The notes: generated from the letters alone by a model not told the origin. Counted from the stretch's first letter, positions 34,888-59,048 are shown. The stretch: 64,000 nucleotides of DNA from Eleginops maclovinus (GCF_036324505.1 NC_086362.1:12025043-12089042), one strand, 5' to 3'. Program-made: numbers and translations.

Positions 34888-37100
34888 TTAGTCAATGGTG
34901 GCAGTATCCAGTTGAAGAGACCTGACATGATTTAATAAAGACTCCGAGACTTTAGAGAATGTATTAAGAGACCCACGCAGAGTGTATTTAACTTTTTCCA
35001 GTGACATAAAATGGAATGCAATGGTACCTTTTAAGTTAGGGATTCATTTTGAAAATGGTATCTTGGAGTGTGGGAGAAGGCATAGCGGGGACGTTGGGGA
35101 AATGATTATGTACAAAGTCCCTGATTTGCAAGAATCTGAAGAAGTGAATGGGTTGCAAGTTGTATGAGTGAGTTAACTGGCTAAAAGAAGCAAATGTACC
35201 ATCTATATACAGATGGTTAAAGTAAATGATCCCTTTCACTCTCCAGCTTAAGAAAGCCTTGTCAATTGTGGAGGGAGTAAACAAGGGGTTCGCGATTATA
35301 TGGGAGCCAAACCAGGTATGGACTGGAGTCCAAAGTGTCGTTTGAATTGTGTCCAGATCTTAAGACAGTTTTTAACAATGACATTATTAGAGTAGACAGA
35401 TGGTGATGAAGTCAATGGGAAGCACAGGACGGACATTGGGGAAGAGGAACCGCATGAAGCCATCTCAACCGGCAGCCAAGGAGGGGGTTGTCTGGTAGAG
35501 GGGCACAAGTACAACATAGCTCTGATGTTTGCTGCCAAGTAATAGAGCATAAAGTTGGGTAGAGCTAGCCCACCCAGCTCCTTAGGTTTTTGTAGAGTGT
35601 CTTTCTTTATTTCTAGGGACCTTCTTGTTCCATAGAAATTGAGAGAGTGTGCTATCAAGTGAGTGGAAGAAACGTTTTGGGAGGAAAATGGGTATACATT
35701 GAAAGAGATATAAAAATGTATTTATAAACATGTTAAGTCAATTTCGTGATAATTTGTCTGTAAAGGTCTTATAGAATTCAGCCGGGAGGCCATCAGGGTC
35801 AGGGCATTTCCCGCTCTGCATCAGCATAAGTGCACTTCTGAGTTCACCCACTGTGAATGGCTCATCTAGTCTAGATGACGAAGCATGATCGATAGAGGGG
35901 ATTTCCAAGGGGGTTAAACAATTGTTCAAACTGTGTCTCATCAGCTATACTTTCCGAGGAGTACAGTTTTAAAGTTTTTAAAGGAGTAAAGTCTCTAAAA
36001 TTATTGTTGATTTCCTGTGGATTAATAGTTGTCCCATCAGCAGTGCTAATCTGGGTAATGTGTTGTGATGAAGAAGTTTTTCGGATTTGACGTGCAAGCA
36101 GTTTACTTGGTTTATCTCCGAATTCGTAGTATTTGTGGCGTGCTTTTAGCAGTGATTATGCAGCCTTATCGGAAGCCAAAATGTCAAATTCAGCCTTTTT
36201 CATGAGTAATTATTTTAGAATATGTGGGTTAGGTGAATCTACACACTGCAATTCTGATATATCCTTAGAAAGGCTTCTGCTCGTGTCTGTGGAGATCTTT
36301 TTTCTGGTAGGCCGAGTGAGATATTATCTCTCCCCGCAGGTAGGCCTTACATGCCTCTCAAATGCTCGCTGCTCATGCATCCAGGTTTACATTAGTAGAA
36401 ATATAAAGTTCAATGCGGCTGTTGATTGTGGTGACAAAGTTTGGGTCAGAGAGCAGTAGAGAACTGAAGCGCCAGGGTGATCGTGATGCAGACATACCAG
36501 GCAGAGAGATGTCCATAATAACAGGTACGTGGTCTGAGATAATAATGGGATTATAGGAGCATGATTTGATAGAAGAAAGGAGCTTACTATCAATGAGAAA
36601 GTAATCAATGTGTGAAAATGTGCCATGCACAGGGGAGAAGAAAGAAAACTGTCTAACACTAGGATTGAAGAAACGCCAGGCGTCTGTGACTGCATACTGT
36701 TCCATAAACACCTTAATGACTTTAGACGATTAAGAAACCACAGAGGATTTATTGGATAACCGATCTAATGAGGGGTCAAGACAATAATTGAAATCCCCAC
36801 CAAAAATGAGTTGGTGAGAGTTCAGAGAGAGTGGAGAAAAAAAAGTTGTTGTTATCCCAGTTTGGGCCATACACATTTGCCAATATTAAACTACTACTTC
36901 CCATTTTACCTGTGATGTTGACATAGCGCCCGTTTGTGTCTGACACTACTGGTCACTGAGAATGGGACTGATTTGTTAATGAGAATTGCAACCCCCCTTG
37001 CCTTACTTGAGAATGAGGAGTGGTATAGTTGGCCCACCCAACCCCTACGAAGTTTAATGTGATCTGACAACATGCAGTGACATGGAGCACTCTGATTCAC
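34888..37100 (-). pseudogene. LINE ORF2 remnant (endonuclease / reverse transcriptase)
   Basis: In L1-like elements ORF2 nicks the target and copies element RNA into DNA. Visible parts in order: middle of the APE-type endonuclease (KLRRGWVGQLYHSSFSSKAR, 37000-37060, then GVAILIN); its C-terminal part around 36450-36720, with DYFLID and the catalytic-type SDHVPV motif; a linker with YYEFGDKPSKLLARQIRK near 36070-36130; the first reverse-transcriptase motif KCPDPDGLPAEFYKTF at about 35750-35800; and the post-RT region FLPKTFF and KPKELGGLALPNFMLYY at about 35550-35690. A C-terminal segment follows to a stop at 34888. The endonuclease N-terminus and the catalytic polymerase core with its (F/Y)xDD box are missing. 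The core appears deleted near 35740. Several frame changes are present, so it is non-functional. Confidence 0.85.
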
Positions 37101-37556
37101 TGATCAGCATACTGTACATCTTCCTAGCTTCAACAGCGCAGTTCCCACATAACAAAAATAAAACCATATAAAACGTAATAATCACAAGTTTGGAATATGT
37201 TGAACAAAGACGATTAATCACAATACCAATTATAGGCTCCGACAGGTATGAACAAGCTCTCAGTTAGCAATTGCCTGTCAGCTAGTATACATAAAAACAA
37301 CTTTGAAACCTCCTAACCAGAGTGGGAAGGAAAACATAGCTATAATAGAAATACATGTGCTTGCATCATGCAACGTTAATGGCAGACAGTCCGGGGAGAT
37401 GAACGTGAAGCAAATGTTTCATATTTACCGAGCGATTGCACCCCAGTAATAGAGAAGCCCAAGTTAGCGTATTTGACTAGCTAGCCAGCTAGGGAGAGAA
37501 AATTGCGCCTCCGAAGTGGCCATTAAAGGGGCCCTTATGCTCGAGTCTTGCTAAGT

Positions 37557-38762
37557 TCACTTGCTTACGTGATGATCTGCTCGCAAATCACGAACAAACT
37601 TGTCAGCTACTGAGGCAGACATGATCCATGTCCTCTCTCCGTTGGGCAGGGTGATGCGGAGCTTAGCGGGGTAGAAGATAGCCAGCTTGTATCCTCCCTG
37701 GTAGAGCTCTGACATGGAGGCCAGTGTTGCCAACACCTCAGTAAGAAAAGTAGCTATTGGCTGTCCTGAAAGTCGCTAGAAGTTGCTGAATGACGCCATC
37801 TGCCCATTTGCATGTAGTTTTAATTGACGCTGTGCATAAGTCAATTTTTTCCTTTATTGTTAAATGTTAAAATATCAAATTTAATCAAAAGACTGTTAAG
37901 TGGAGTGGAATTGCTAGCTCTACATCCAACCCTCCTCTTTTATCCGGGATTGGGACCGGCAAAGTGACCCAAAAGAGACACTGGCAGAGTTACTTAGGAT
38001 TTTTTCTTTTTAAATGTTGTATTTTTTATTTGTTTTTTTTGGTGGGTGGGGGGGGTTGAGTTTGGTTTAGTTTCTAACCTTATGTTTCGCTTAGGAGCCT
38101 ACAACAAGTCACAAGTTCAAAGCTTCCATTGGACTCAACAGGTCAGGACTGTAGTCATCATACAGGTGAATTTTGTGGCCGTTATAGAGGAGTTTGCCTC
38201 GCTTGCGTGCCTCGCGTATGATCAAATCCTTGATTTGGAAGCGGTGGAACCGTACGATAACAGGTCGTGGCCGTCCACCTGGAGCAGGTTTCGTTGCAAG
38301 GCTTCTGTGGGCTCGGTCTAGCTCAGGGGGAGAGCCAAGAACCTCTGTACCAAAGACATCCACAAGGAACTGGGAGAAGAAAGCAGACAGACGATCGCTT
38401 CAGCATCCTCAGGTAGGCCAACGATTCTGAGGTTCTGCCGTCTGCTTCGCACCTCTAGGTCAACCATCTTGGTTTTTAGTGAGATCATTTTGTTGGTGCA
38501 AGGCAGAGCATGCTTTCTCTAGTTGTTGAAGACGATGGTCAGCGTCAGTGGCATTCTCTTCAAGAGAGGAAATGTGTTGCCCGTGGTCCGTAATTGTGGA
38601 GTTTATAATGTCCAGTTTGGAATACAGCGATTCAAAGGAAGATTTGAAGTCAGCAGAGAGGACACTTCTATGTCCCTCCAGGACAGAGCTAATCTCCGCC
38701 ATGCTAACACTAGCAGACGAAGCAAAGTTGCATTTATCCTGCTTTCCCTTCTGTTTTGACAT
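37557..38762 (-). pseudogene. LINE ORF1 protein remnant (RNA-binding, coiled coil)
   Basis: The ORF1 protein of L1-like elements binds element RNA and acts as a nucleic-acid chaperone in the ribonucleoprotein. The start is the ATG at 38762, opening with MSKQKGKQDKC. Residues about 25-90 form a heptad-rich coiled coil (SLEENATDADHRLQQLEKAC). An RRM-like core follows, with NLRIVGLPEDAE at about 38370-38415 in a second frame. Next comes the C-terminal domain: RPRPVIVRFHRFQIKD and GHKIHLYDDYSPDLLS at about 38125-38290. The rest of the C-terminal domain (ELYQGGYKLAIFYPAKLRIT) appears only at about 37650-37710, after roughly 400 bp of unrelated sequence, and ends in a stop at 37557. At least two frame changes and an insertion make it non-functional. 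Confidence 0.82.
37722..38125. mobile_element. probable nested insertion inside LINE ORF1
   Basis: The ORF1 C-terminal domain is interrupted here: the part ending DDYSPDLLS stops near 38125, and the part starting SELYQGGYK resumes near 37715. The intervening roughly 400 bp has no ORF1-like coding. It begins at its low-coordinate end with CAGTGTTGCCAAC, a sequence resembling hAT-type termini. I did not find the matching inverted end or an 8-bp target duplication, so the identity is uncertain. The extra sequence could be a truncated small transposon or another rearrangement. Confidence 0.4.
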
Positions 38763-38930
38763 TGCTAGTTTGCCGGCTGTGTCAACACTAGTTTAAAAGT
38801 CTATTACGACTAAATACGTTGACCAGGTAGGGTCGAAAAAGGTAAAAATAAACGTGGTTGTGGGGACGAGCTGTGAGCACACGTCTACTCCTCGCGTCTC
38901 ATACCGGAAGTCTATGAATTGTATTTTTAA

Positions 38931-51613
<12,683 letters not shown>

Positions 51614-51735
51614 ATTAGGGATGCACCGATACATCGGTGAGACATCGGTGAGACATCGGTGAGACATCGGCATCGGCCGATGTTAGCCCTATTTACCACA
51701 ATCGGCACATCGGTAAAATAAGGTGACATCACCTT
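51614..51735. mobile_element. hAT-like terminal fragment with short tandem repeat
   Basis: The sequence TAGGGATGCACCGAT, followed by repeated ATCGG/CGGCCGATG words, resembles the ends of an abundant teleost repeat that I recall as hAT-related (GGATGCACCGAT ends). Inside it an 11-bp unit, ACATCGGTGAG, is repeated in tandem about 3.6 times (51631-51670). I did not find a matching inverted end nearby, so this is at most one end or a solo fragment. The call rests on remembered repeat similarity and visible internal repetition. Confidence 0.4.
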
Positions 51736-52128
51736 TATGTTTATGTTTTTGAAGGCTTAGATCAGTGACTGTGGGTCTGCCGTAACTGTAAAGTCATTCG
51801 GAGGGGGGGGGGGTGTCTCCTCTCCTCTCCTCTCCTCTGTGAGGAACTGCTGCTGCACACTGCATGCTGCAGGACTTCCGCCCTGTGTAGCGGGTGTCTG
51901 TAGGATCTGTAAATTAAATCCATTCTTCAGTGTGACTTTGTTATACTTGCTGCTACTCCCGTTGTGTTCATACAAAGTGCCATTACTTTTACATTGTTTC
52001 AGAGATTGATATTGTAGATAAACCCAAGAACATGTTTACATACCCATGAGAAATAAAACTACATAAAACATTAAGAACATCTGACATTTCAAGCTGAATA
52101 ATCAGACTAGAATTTGATGAATTGTACA
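51736..52128. other. noncoding stretch between repeats
   Basis: About 390 bp between the hAT-like fragment and Tc1-like copy A. It contains a poly-G run and a (TCTCC)n pentanucleotide tract at about 51815-51839. It may be the body of the same hAT-like repeat, but no coding or second terminus was recognised. Confidence 0.4.
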
Positions 52129-52130
52129 TA

Positions 52131-52330
52131 CGGTGGGGAGAACAAGTATTTGATACACTGCCAATTTTGCAGGTTTTCCCACTTACAAAGCATGGAGAAG
52201 TCTGTAATTTTTATCATAGGTACTCTTCAACTGTGAGAGAAGGAATCTAAAACAAAAATCCAGAAAATCACATTGTATGATTTTTAAGTAATTCATTTGC
52301 ATTTTACTGCATGACATAAGTATTTGATAC
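52131..52330. repeat. terminal inverted repeat of Tc1-like copy A (low-coordinate end)
   Basis: It pairs with the reverse complement of 53541-53737 over about 200 bp with scattered mismatches. The outer motif near 52143 and the inner motif near 52318 (AAGTATTTGATAC) are the likely transposase-binding direct repeats. Confidence 0.92.
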
Positions 52331-52346
52331 ATCAGAAAAACAGAAC

Positions 52347-53369
52347 TTAATGTCTGGTACAGAAACCTTTGTTTGCCATTACAGAGATCAGACGTTTCCT
52401 GTAGTTCTTGACTAGGTTTGCACACACTGCAGCAGGGATTTTGGCCCACTCCTTCATCCAGATCTTCTCCAGATCCTTCAAGTTTCGGGGCTGTCGCTGG
52501 GCAATACGGACTTTCAGCTCCCTCCAAAGATTTTCTATTGGGTTCAGGACTGGAGACTGGCTAGGCCACTCCAGGACCTTGAAATGCTTCTTACGGAGCC
52601 ACTCCTTAGTTTCCCTGGCTGTGTGTTTAGGGTCGTTGTCATGCTGGAAGACCGAGCCACGAGCCATCTTCAATGCTCTTACTGAGGGAAGGAGGTTGTT
52701 GTCCAATATCTCGCGATACATGGCCCCATCCATCCTCCCCTCAATATGGTGCAGTCGTCCTGTCTCCTTTGCAGAAAAGCATCCCCAAAGAATGATGTTT
52801 CCACCTCCATGCTTCACGGTTGGGATGGTGTTCTTGGGGTTGTACTCATCCTTCTTCTTCCTCCAAACACGGCGAGTGGAGTTTAGACCAAAAAGCTCTA
52901 TTTTTGTCTCATCAGACCACATGACCTTCTCCCATTCCTCCTCTGGATCATCCAGATGGTCACTGGCAAACTTCAGCTGGGCCAGGACATGCGCTGGCTT
53001 GAGCAGGGGGACTTTGCGTGCGCTGCAGGATTTTAATCCATGACGGCGTAGTGTGTTACTAATGGTTTTCTTTCAGACTGTGGTCCCATCTCTGTTCAGG
53101 TCATTGACCAGGTCCTGCCGTGTAGTTTTGGGCTGATCCCTCACCTTCCTCATGATCATTGATGCCCCACGAGTTGAGATCTTGCATGGAGCCCCAGACC
53201 GAGGGAGATTGACCGTCATCTTGAACTTCTTCCATTTTCTAATAATTGCGCCAACAGTTGTTGCCTTCTCACCAAGCTGCTTGCCTATTGTCCTGTAGCC
53301 CATCCCAGCCTTGTGCAGGTCTACAATTGTATCCCTGATGTCCTTACACAGCTCTCTGGTCTTGGCCAT
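52347..53369 (-). pseudogene. Tc1-like transposase, copy A, one nonsense codon
   Basis: The transposase binds the inverted repeats and catalyses excision and integration into TA. From the ATG at 53369 to the final stop at 52347-52349 the frame spans 340 codons, the usual Tc1/Sleeping Beauty-group length, with no frameshift. The N-terminus ([13 protein letters not shown]) is the paired-like helix-turn-helix region, followed by a linker [10 protein letters not shown]. The catalytic DD34E residues are all present at the expected numbering: D153 ([11 protein letters not shown]), D244 ([10 protein letters not shown]) and E279 ([11 protein letters not shown]). A single in-frame TGA at codon 99 (53073-53075) interrupts it; relatives have a sense codon there. 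The frame continues intact beyond it, so the break looks recent. The protein is predicted to be inactive as it stands. Confidence 0.95.
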
Positions 53370-53414
53370 TGTGGAGAGGTTGGAGTCTGTTTGATTGAGT
53401 GTGTGGACAGGTCT

Positions 53415-53422
53415 CTTTTATA
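53415..53422 (-). promoter_or_regulatory. TATA-like box of Tc1-like copy A
   Basis: TATAAAAG on the minus strand lies about 45 bp upstream of the transposase ATG. A matching box is in the same relative position in copy B. It is likely the element's own core promoter. Confidence 0.6.
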
Positions 53423-53540
53423 CAGGTAACGAGTTCAAACAGGTGCAGTTAATACAAGTAATGAGTGGAGAACAGGAGGGCTTCTTAAAGAAACACTAAC
53501 AGGTCTGTGAGAGAGCCGGAATTCTTACTGGTTGGTAGGT

Positions 53541-53737
53541 GATCAAATACTTGTCATGCAATAAAATACAAATTAGTTATTTAAAAATCATACAATGTGA
53601 TTTTCTGGATTTTTGTTTTAGATTTCGTCTCTCACAGTTGAAGAGTATGTATGTTAAAAATTACAGACTTCTACATGTTTTGTAAGTGGGAAAACCTGCA
53701 AAATCGGCAGTGTATCAAATACTTGTTCTCCCCACTG
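53541..53737. repeat. terminal inverted repeat of Tc1-like copy A (high-coordinate end)
   Basis: Partner of the repeat at 52131-52330; it ends in CCCCACTG followed by the TA target duplication. GATCAAATACTTGT near 53541 is the inner binding-type motif and GTATCAAATACTTGTTCTC near 53712 is the outer one. Confidence 0.92.
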
Positions 53738-53739
53738 TA

Positions 53740-56700
53740 TGTGCAGTTTGCTGGTTTTCAGTCACACATTATACATTTAAAACTTTGGGGACTGCTTGAT
53801 TTCCATGTTAAGTCTTCCTCCAGATATGCCAGTACAATAACCAGTGACAGAGGGAGAAAATGGAAGAGCTATAAGTCCCCAGCGTCTTAAAAGAAGTACA
53901 GTATTGAGAGATGGAGCGTGTTGTCCTTCTGCCAGCTAGGACCCTTCCCTAGGGACAAGCCCCTGTTTCACAGAGCGAGCATTAGATATGTCTGAGTTTA
54001 TAGCCCAGCTATGACAGCAAGGAAGAAGAACGGGGCAATAGAGAAGGAAATTTGACAGGAGTCGATTGTAACTGCAATAGAGATGAGATTGAGAAAAAAA
54101 AGAACTGGATGAATAAGAGGGTATGGTGGAAGTGAGTGAGCGCAGGAAGTAACCTTAGGGTTAGAGTATAGTTGTGACAGAGATGGAAAAATACCAATGG
54201 TTTCTCTCATGGGAGATGCTGCCAAGGCACGACTGTTGTCGTGAGCCTGCGCAGTGACCAGCATTAACATGCTCTGATCTTTCTGAGCAGCTCCCTGTAG
54301 AACTGCATGAATGTCAGAGTATTGCTGTGAAATAGCATCCATGCTCAGCTGACTGTCCCCGCATAAATACATGTTTAACAAGGTCTGAAGTTCTGCTGGC
54401 TTCCCCCTAGAAGCTTAGTGGTTAGTTATACCCCACGCCATGCAGATGTCTTGCCAACGTTTGCCATTACCAGAGCAACACCAGTAACATGGCAAGACAG
54501 TTTGCTAGTTTTTGAACACAATTGCTAACTGCTCTTTACCAAAGGTTTGGACATAATAAGCCTTCCACTCACAAGAAAGGTGAGAAGAAGAGAACAATGC
54601 TTCTGGGGACATCCTCACCTTACATAAATGATGCCCGGGCGTTATCTACTCCCAAATTCACATGCAAATCCACCCAAGGAACGCCGGCTCTCATTTTAAC
54701 ACGTGTTCAGCCGCACCTCAAGCACAAAAGCTGTTACACATCTGCCCAAGAGAGCAAGATGGATCCTCTCAGTCACGACCATAGACGTTTCTATTCATGC
54801 CACCTCTCCATAGAAGCTAATGGATTTTCCCTGCAGCACATCTTTATTGTCTAATGCACAATAATGTCTCAGATGTTTTATGACTTCGACCTAGCACGCA
54901 GACAGAGAAGAAAGTAACGGCAGGGCTGATCGATGGCCAGGTAGTTGATGGATACAACCATATGGAACAGGGAGGTTGATGGGGGAGATGGGGAAAACGC
55001 AGAGCTGTGTGCAGAAAGCTACATCACATTCATAATGCTGTTCTGCAGAGGAGAACTCCTCATGTGTTAAATAATAAATATGTGTAATGGCTGCCATACA
55101 TTGGCTGTTTTCAACAGAAATGGAATTATTGATCTTAAAATATGGCAAATGTTGCTACATTTTAAATGTAACCTGAGACGTAGAATGCACTCAAATGTGC
55201 CGCATGTCCTTGTGTTTATGCATGCGGCTTTGAGTTACTTTGTACAGGAGATGTTAGCTCAGCAGTGCATAGCATGGAGGGACGCTTCACCGCTCCTGTG
55301 GGAGTGGCTCTGTACTTGTCTCCTTTGTGCCTGCGATGCTTGGCTGCACTAAGCACCTATTGGTAGGAACACGCAGACAGAGCGCTGACAGAATCAGCTA
55401 AAGTTTGATTGTACCGGGAGAGCAGAACAGCCTGGAATCACCTATACTCAGATTTAACTTGTCCATAAACCAAGCTCACAGGGGTAACCATCGGAAGGAG
55501 GGTTGCATTCTTTATCCAAAGTTGTACATCCAGAAGAAACATACTTTTTATTCTGGGAGCTGTGAAGCTGAAGAGCATTTTTCACTGTTCCCTTTCTCTA
55601 AGCACTTCCCCCTCATTTCTCCTTTTGTACTTGGGTAAAAAAAGCAACTTAATCCTAGGTCTCATGCAGCTGAAAATGCCATTTGAAGGATATTATCTCA
55701 ATTTTGTTTAAACGCAGAGTCTACTCACTGCCTCTGTGGTAATCACTGTAAAACGATACCACCTTAGGACAGTTTGTCAGAACTAAAGGTGAAGCGCTTG
55801 CCTTGATTATTTTGTTATTGTCTAACAGACAAAAGAAAGCCCCTCGGCGGCATTTTCCAGATCTTATAAGATGAAAAAAATGGTGGGATTATTCCGTAGC
55901 ACTGTACGAGCCAGAAGGAATTTAAAAAAAAGGTTGACCTTTCACTGTGGAGGCATCAAGGTAAAGGCATTGCCTGCAGATAAAGTTTCACTCAGCACAC
56001 TAACCAGGGTTCCCCCGCTGTATGGGACTGAAGATAGAATGATTATTAAGCCCAGTTCAGGCTGTCTCTCAGCTGCACGGCTCCAGTCGGTGACCCCTGT
56101 CTTTCTGTCTATAGGCTTCAAAGTCCCTGGTCTTTAGCTAGCCAATCCTCTTAGCACCAGGAAGTTGACCTCGCTTCGACACAATGCAGAAGTACGCAGC
56201 ATGAAACCTGTCAAATGTGGCAGGACTGAGCCTGTCTCTTAAGAAGCTAGTTCCTTTTCATATAAAAACATGTGGGTTTCAAAGGAAAGGTGGTTGCTCA
56301 GTCATACAGCCATCACCATGTCAATAAAAACTGCATTTTTTTACATTCATAATAGATAAAGCATACTTTGTAACTGTGTGTGAGGTTCTACCCAGCCCCT
56401 GAAAGGCTGTCCTCACACACACCGTACTGTCTGTATGACTGTTATCTATACACACAGCCATATAGGGCTGGCTGATTATGTTGGTATAGTTGGCAGGCGG
56501 AATGGGCAGTATGTCTCTTCAACAGGCCCGGTAATCTTTTTGCCAGTGTTTTTGTAACACTGCTAACTCCTGATAATGACCACGAGTCAGCAGGGTGTGT
56601 ATTTATGCCTCTGATGGTCAACACTCAACAATCACTCTCTGGACATTTCACTGCCAAAATGTTTTTTTCTTACAACGTCCAAAATGAGAATCTGTATAGG

Positions 56701-59046
56701 GTTTGTTTTTATCTTGTGGCTGAAAGTGCCAGTTTTTATGATTTAATAACAAACAAGTATCACTTTGGGGGGGAGAAAAGAATAGACCGTTTATCTGTCT
56801 CAGGGTAGCTGTGTGTGCTGCTGCTATCTCCGTGCCACACACAGACATATTTAGGGGGTAGTGGGTGGGGCAGATGAGGTAAGTGTGTGTGCATGTTATA
56901 TGGATAGATGTTCTGTTGTTATCCTTCAGTGCCATCCTTGTTGCTTATGTGGCTCATTCCTCTCATTGTATTGCTTTTGATGCTTCAGTGAGGCAAAGAG
57001 AGATGGGCAGAAGCAGAAAAAATGGAGATTAAGAGACAGGAAGAAATACATAGAGACAAAGGGAAATAGGAAAAACTCAAAGAAGAGAACTGATTCCAGA
57101 GTGTGTAAGAAAAAAGGAATTTAAGTTAATGATGGAGAGGAAGTCTTCTTGGCTCTAATATTCTCCTGTATAATGTTTAAATGAAAGAACCATGGCCTCA
57201 GTCCGGCTGGATAGACTCAGAAGGAGACCCTGGGGAAATGCAGAGGAGAAGGGGAGAGAGTGAGTTCTTATGGACAATGATTCACTCAGAAGACTCTCAT
57301 TTCAATGGGCTCCATTTTGCCATTACTCATTGTTGCTCCAGATCCAATTGGGCAAATCAAATGTGTGCTGGAGGAGTGTGTGTGCCTGCATGTGTGTGTG
57401 TGTGTGCATGTGTTTAAAGTTCAATGATAAAAGTGGTGGCGCATTGGAAAGAAAGGAGCACTTAAGGCTAATGTGCCATGGGGTCTTCAACTAACATTAG
57501 ACCTACATAATTCATAAAAGTCATGTTTACTTCATCATGTCTATCTCCAAATATTGCGACTTCTTGACACATTCAAGCCCCTGAATCTGTATTCTTTTTG
57601 ACACTGGACAGTCTAGACACATAAGGTGTTTCAAAGTAAGTTTGTGATGTCTTATTGCTAAAGATTACCTAAATTTAAAGATGCACCATCTTGGATTTTA
57701 ATGGAAAATGACACCTGTGTCTTTAGCATTCTTCAACGAGCAAAAGTGGGACAAATTGAGCCCAGGAAGATTGTGATCATGGTAACATGACATCTAACTG
57801 CATTCTCAGTCGTGGATTTCGCTGGATTTGAACAACCATGTACTTTCGTTCCATTTTGTACACTTAAGTATTATCATTCACCACATGAAGAATTTCCACT
57901 TTGTATCTTTCACCGAGCTCCTGCTGATTTATCCATTCCTATGATCATAGGAATCTGTTTTTATCATGGTGCAAATTCAGTTTTTCACTTGACTAGAAAG
58001 CAACACTAGAATAGAAAAGTGACATGTGATCCCCTATGGATGTGTGCTGCTCTCTGATGCTCGCTCATGCTCACTGCTGTTCTCTGACACATCCAATCTC
58101 AGTGATATATCCTATCAGTATGCAAAGCCTTGAAGTGAAATAGGGATGGGAGATATTTTTAGCACCAACTAATATAAGGTTTAGGATCCCATCATTAAAA
58201 ACATTGTGCAATTATACTTTTATGTTATCATTTTTACCCTAAGAAAAAATGCTTAAAATGATGGTATAGACTTCTAGTAGGGTCAATTGTTCCTGTTTGT
58301 TTTTACACCATAGAACTTTGATGAGCAGGAACTCTTTCTGGGGAGAAGTGTTTAATGCTCTACAGCACAAGGACATGCACCACCACCGAGAACGATGATA
58401 CTCTATCATATTAATTGAGATTTGTTTTGTATAGTTTTCCCCATAATGTCTTTCTGGTCTTCTTGCTGCTGGTTTGTTTGGGGATGTTAGCAAAGTTGAT
58501 GGATTGTTAGTTTTTAATAATAAGTAAAGTAACCCTGTCCATGTGTACATATGTGTCCATGTTTATAAATGTAAGTGTATTGCACTTGGTAGGTTACAGG
58601 ACTCACTGTGTAACCGGTATAAACCAGAGAAATGGACGACACCTAAGGACTGCTGTAAATATGGGATTTATAATGGCTTTACAATAAATAATACAGTATT
58701 AAACCAGTACACATTAATAATTACATCTGCAACATAAATTCACCTCAAATGAAACAATAATATAAACATACTGAAGCAGGATACTGCATATATTCAGCAT
58801 ACAAGTGAATCTTCACCATGTTCTTCTCCTTTTTTATGGTGGCTGTCTGTTTCAGATCCATGCGGCTAAAATATATGTACATAAACATATACATTTGCAT
58901 CTCAAATTCACACTGCTGTTAACAGCCTCCCCAACATCTCTGCCAAAGAGTGCATGTGGTGTAGCCAAGGCCGCTGCATTGCTTAGGGGCCATTAATTTC
59001 CAAGCTGTCCTTAACGCACTTGGCGCTCTGTAGGGAGGATGACATG
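53740..59046. other. noncoding stretch between the two Tc1-like elements
   Basis: About 5.3 kb of sequence without a recognised gene. It contains a minus-strand open frame of 127 codons at 53998-54381 whose first half looks protein-like in composition but matches nothing I know, so it is not called as a gene. A short GT patch lies near 57390-57412 and a purine-rich patch near 56990-57115. The rest holds nothing I can identify. Confidence 0.5.
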
Positions 59047-59048
59047 TA

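Larger units (their letters stand above)
34605..38930 (-). mobile_element. degraded L1/Tx1-like non-LTR retrotransposon (LINE)
   Basis: Read on the minus strand, the parts follow normal LINE order: a short 5' leader (38763-38930), an ORF1 remnant with coiled coil, RRM-like core and C-terminal domain, an inter-ORF spacer, and an ORF2 remnant with endonuclease, partial reverse transcriptase and C-terminal region. A 3' untranslated part ends near an A-rich, AATAAATAAATA-like terminus around 34605-34625. The element is about 4.3 kb, shorter than a full fish L1 of about 5-6 kb. It is inactive: frames are broken, the N-terminal endonuclease and central reverse transcriptase are missing, and ORF1 carries extra unrelated sequence. 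Both ends are approximate and I could not identify a clean target-site duplication. It lies antisense to the neurexin transcript. Confidence 0.88.
52131..53737 (-). mobile_element. Tc1-like DNA transposon, copy A (about 1.6 kb, complete ends)
   Basis: This element moves by cut-and-paste at TA dinucleotides. The terminal inverted repeats are about 200 bp each (52131-52330 and 53541-53737), and both start with C(A/G)GTGGGGAGAACAAGTATT. The flanking target duplications are TA at 52129-52130 and TA at 53738-53739. Within each repeat the motif AAGTATTTGAT recurs at the outer and inner ends, an IR/DR arrangement as in Sleeping Beauty-type elements. The single gene between them lies on the minus strand with a TATA-like box (53415-53422). 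The left tip has G for the canonical A at its second base. The element is full length; its transposase is broken by one stop codon. It is a different subfamily from copy B at 59 kb. Confidence 0.97.

Noticed and set aside
52408..53043. 211-codon open frame on the plus strand
   Set aside because: It is the antisense shadow of the Tc1-like transposase of copy A.
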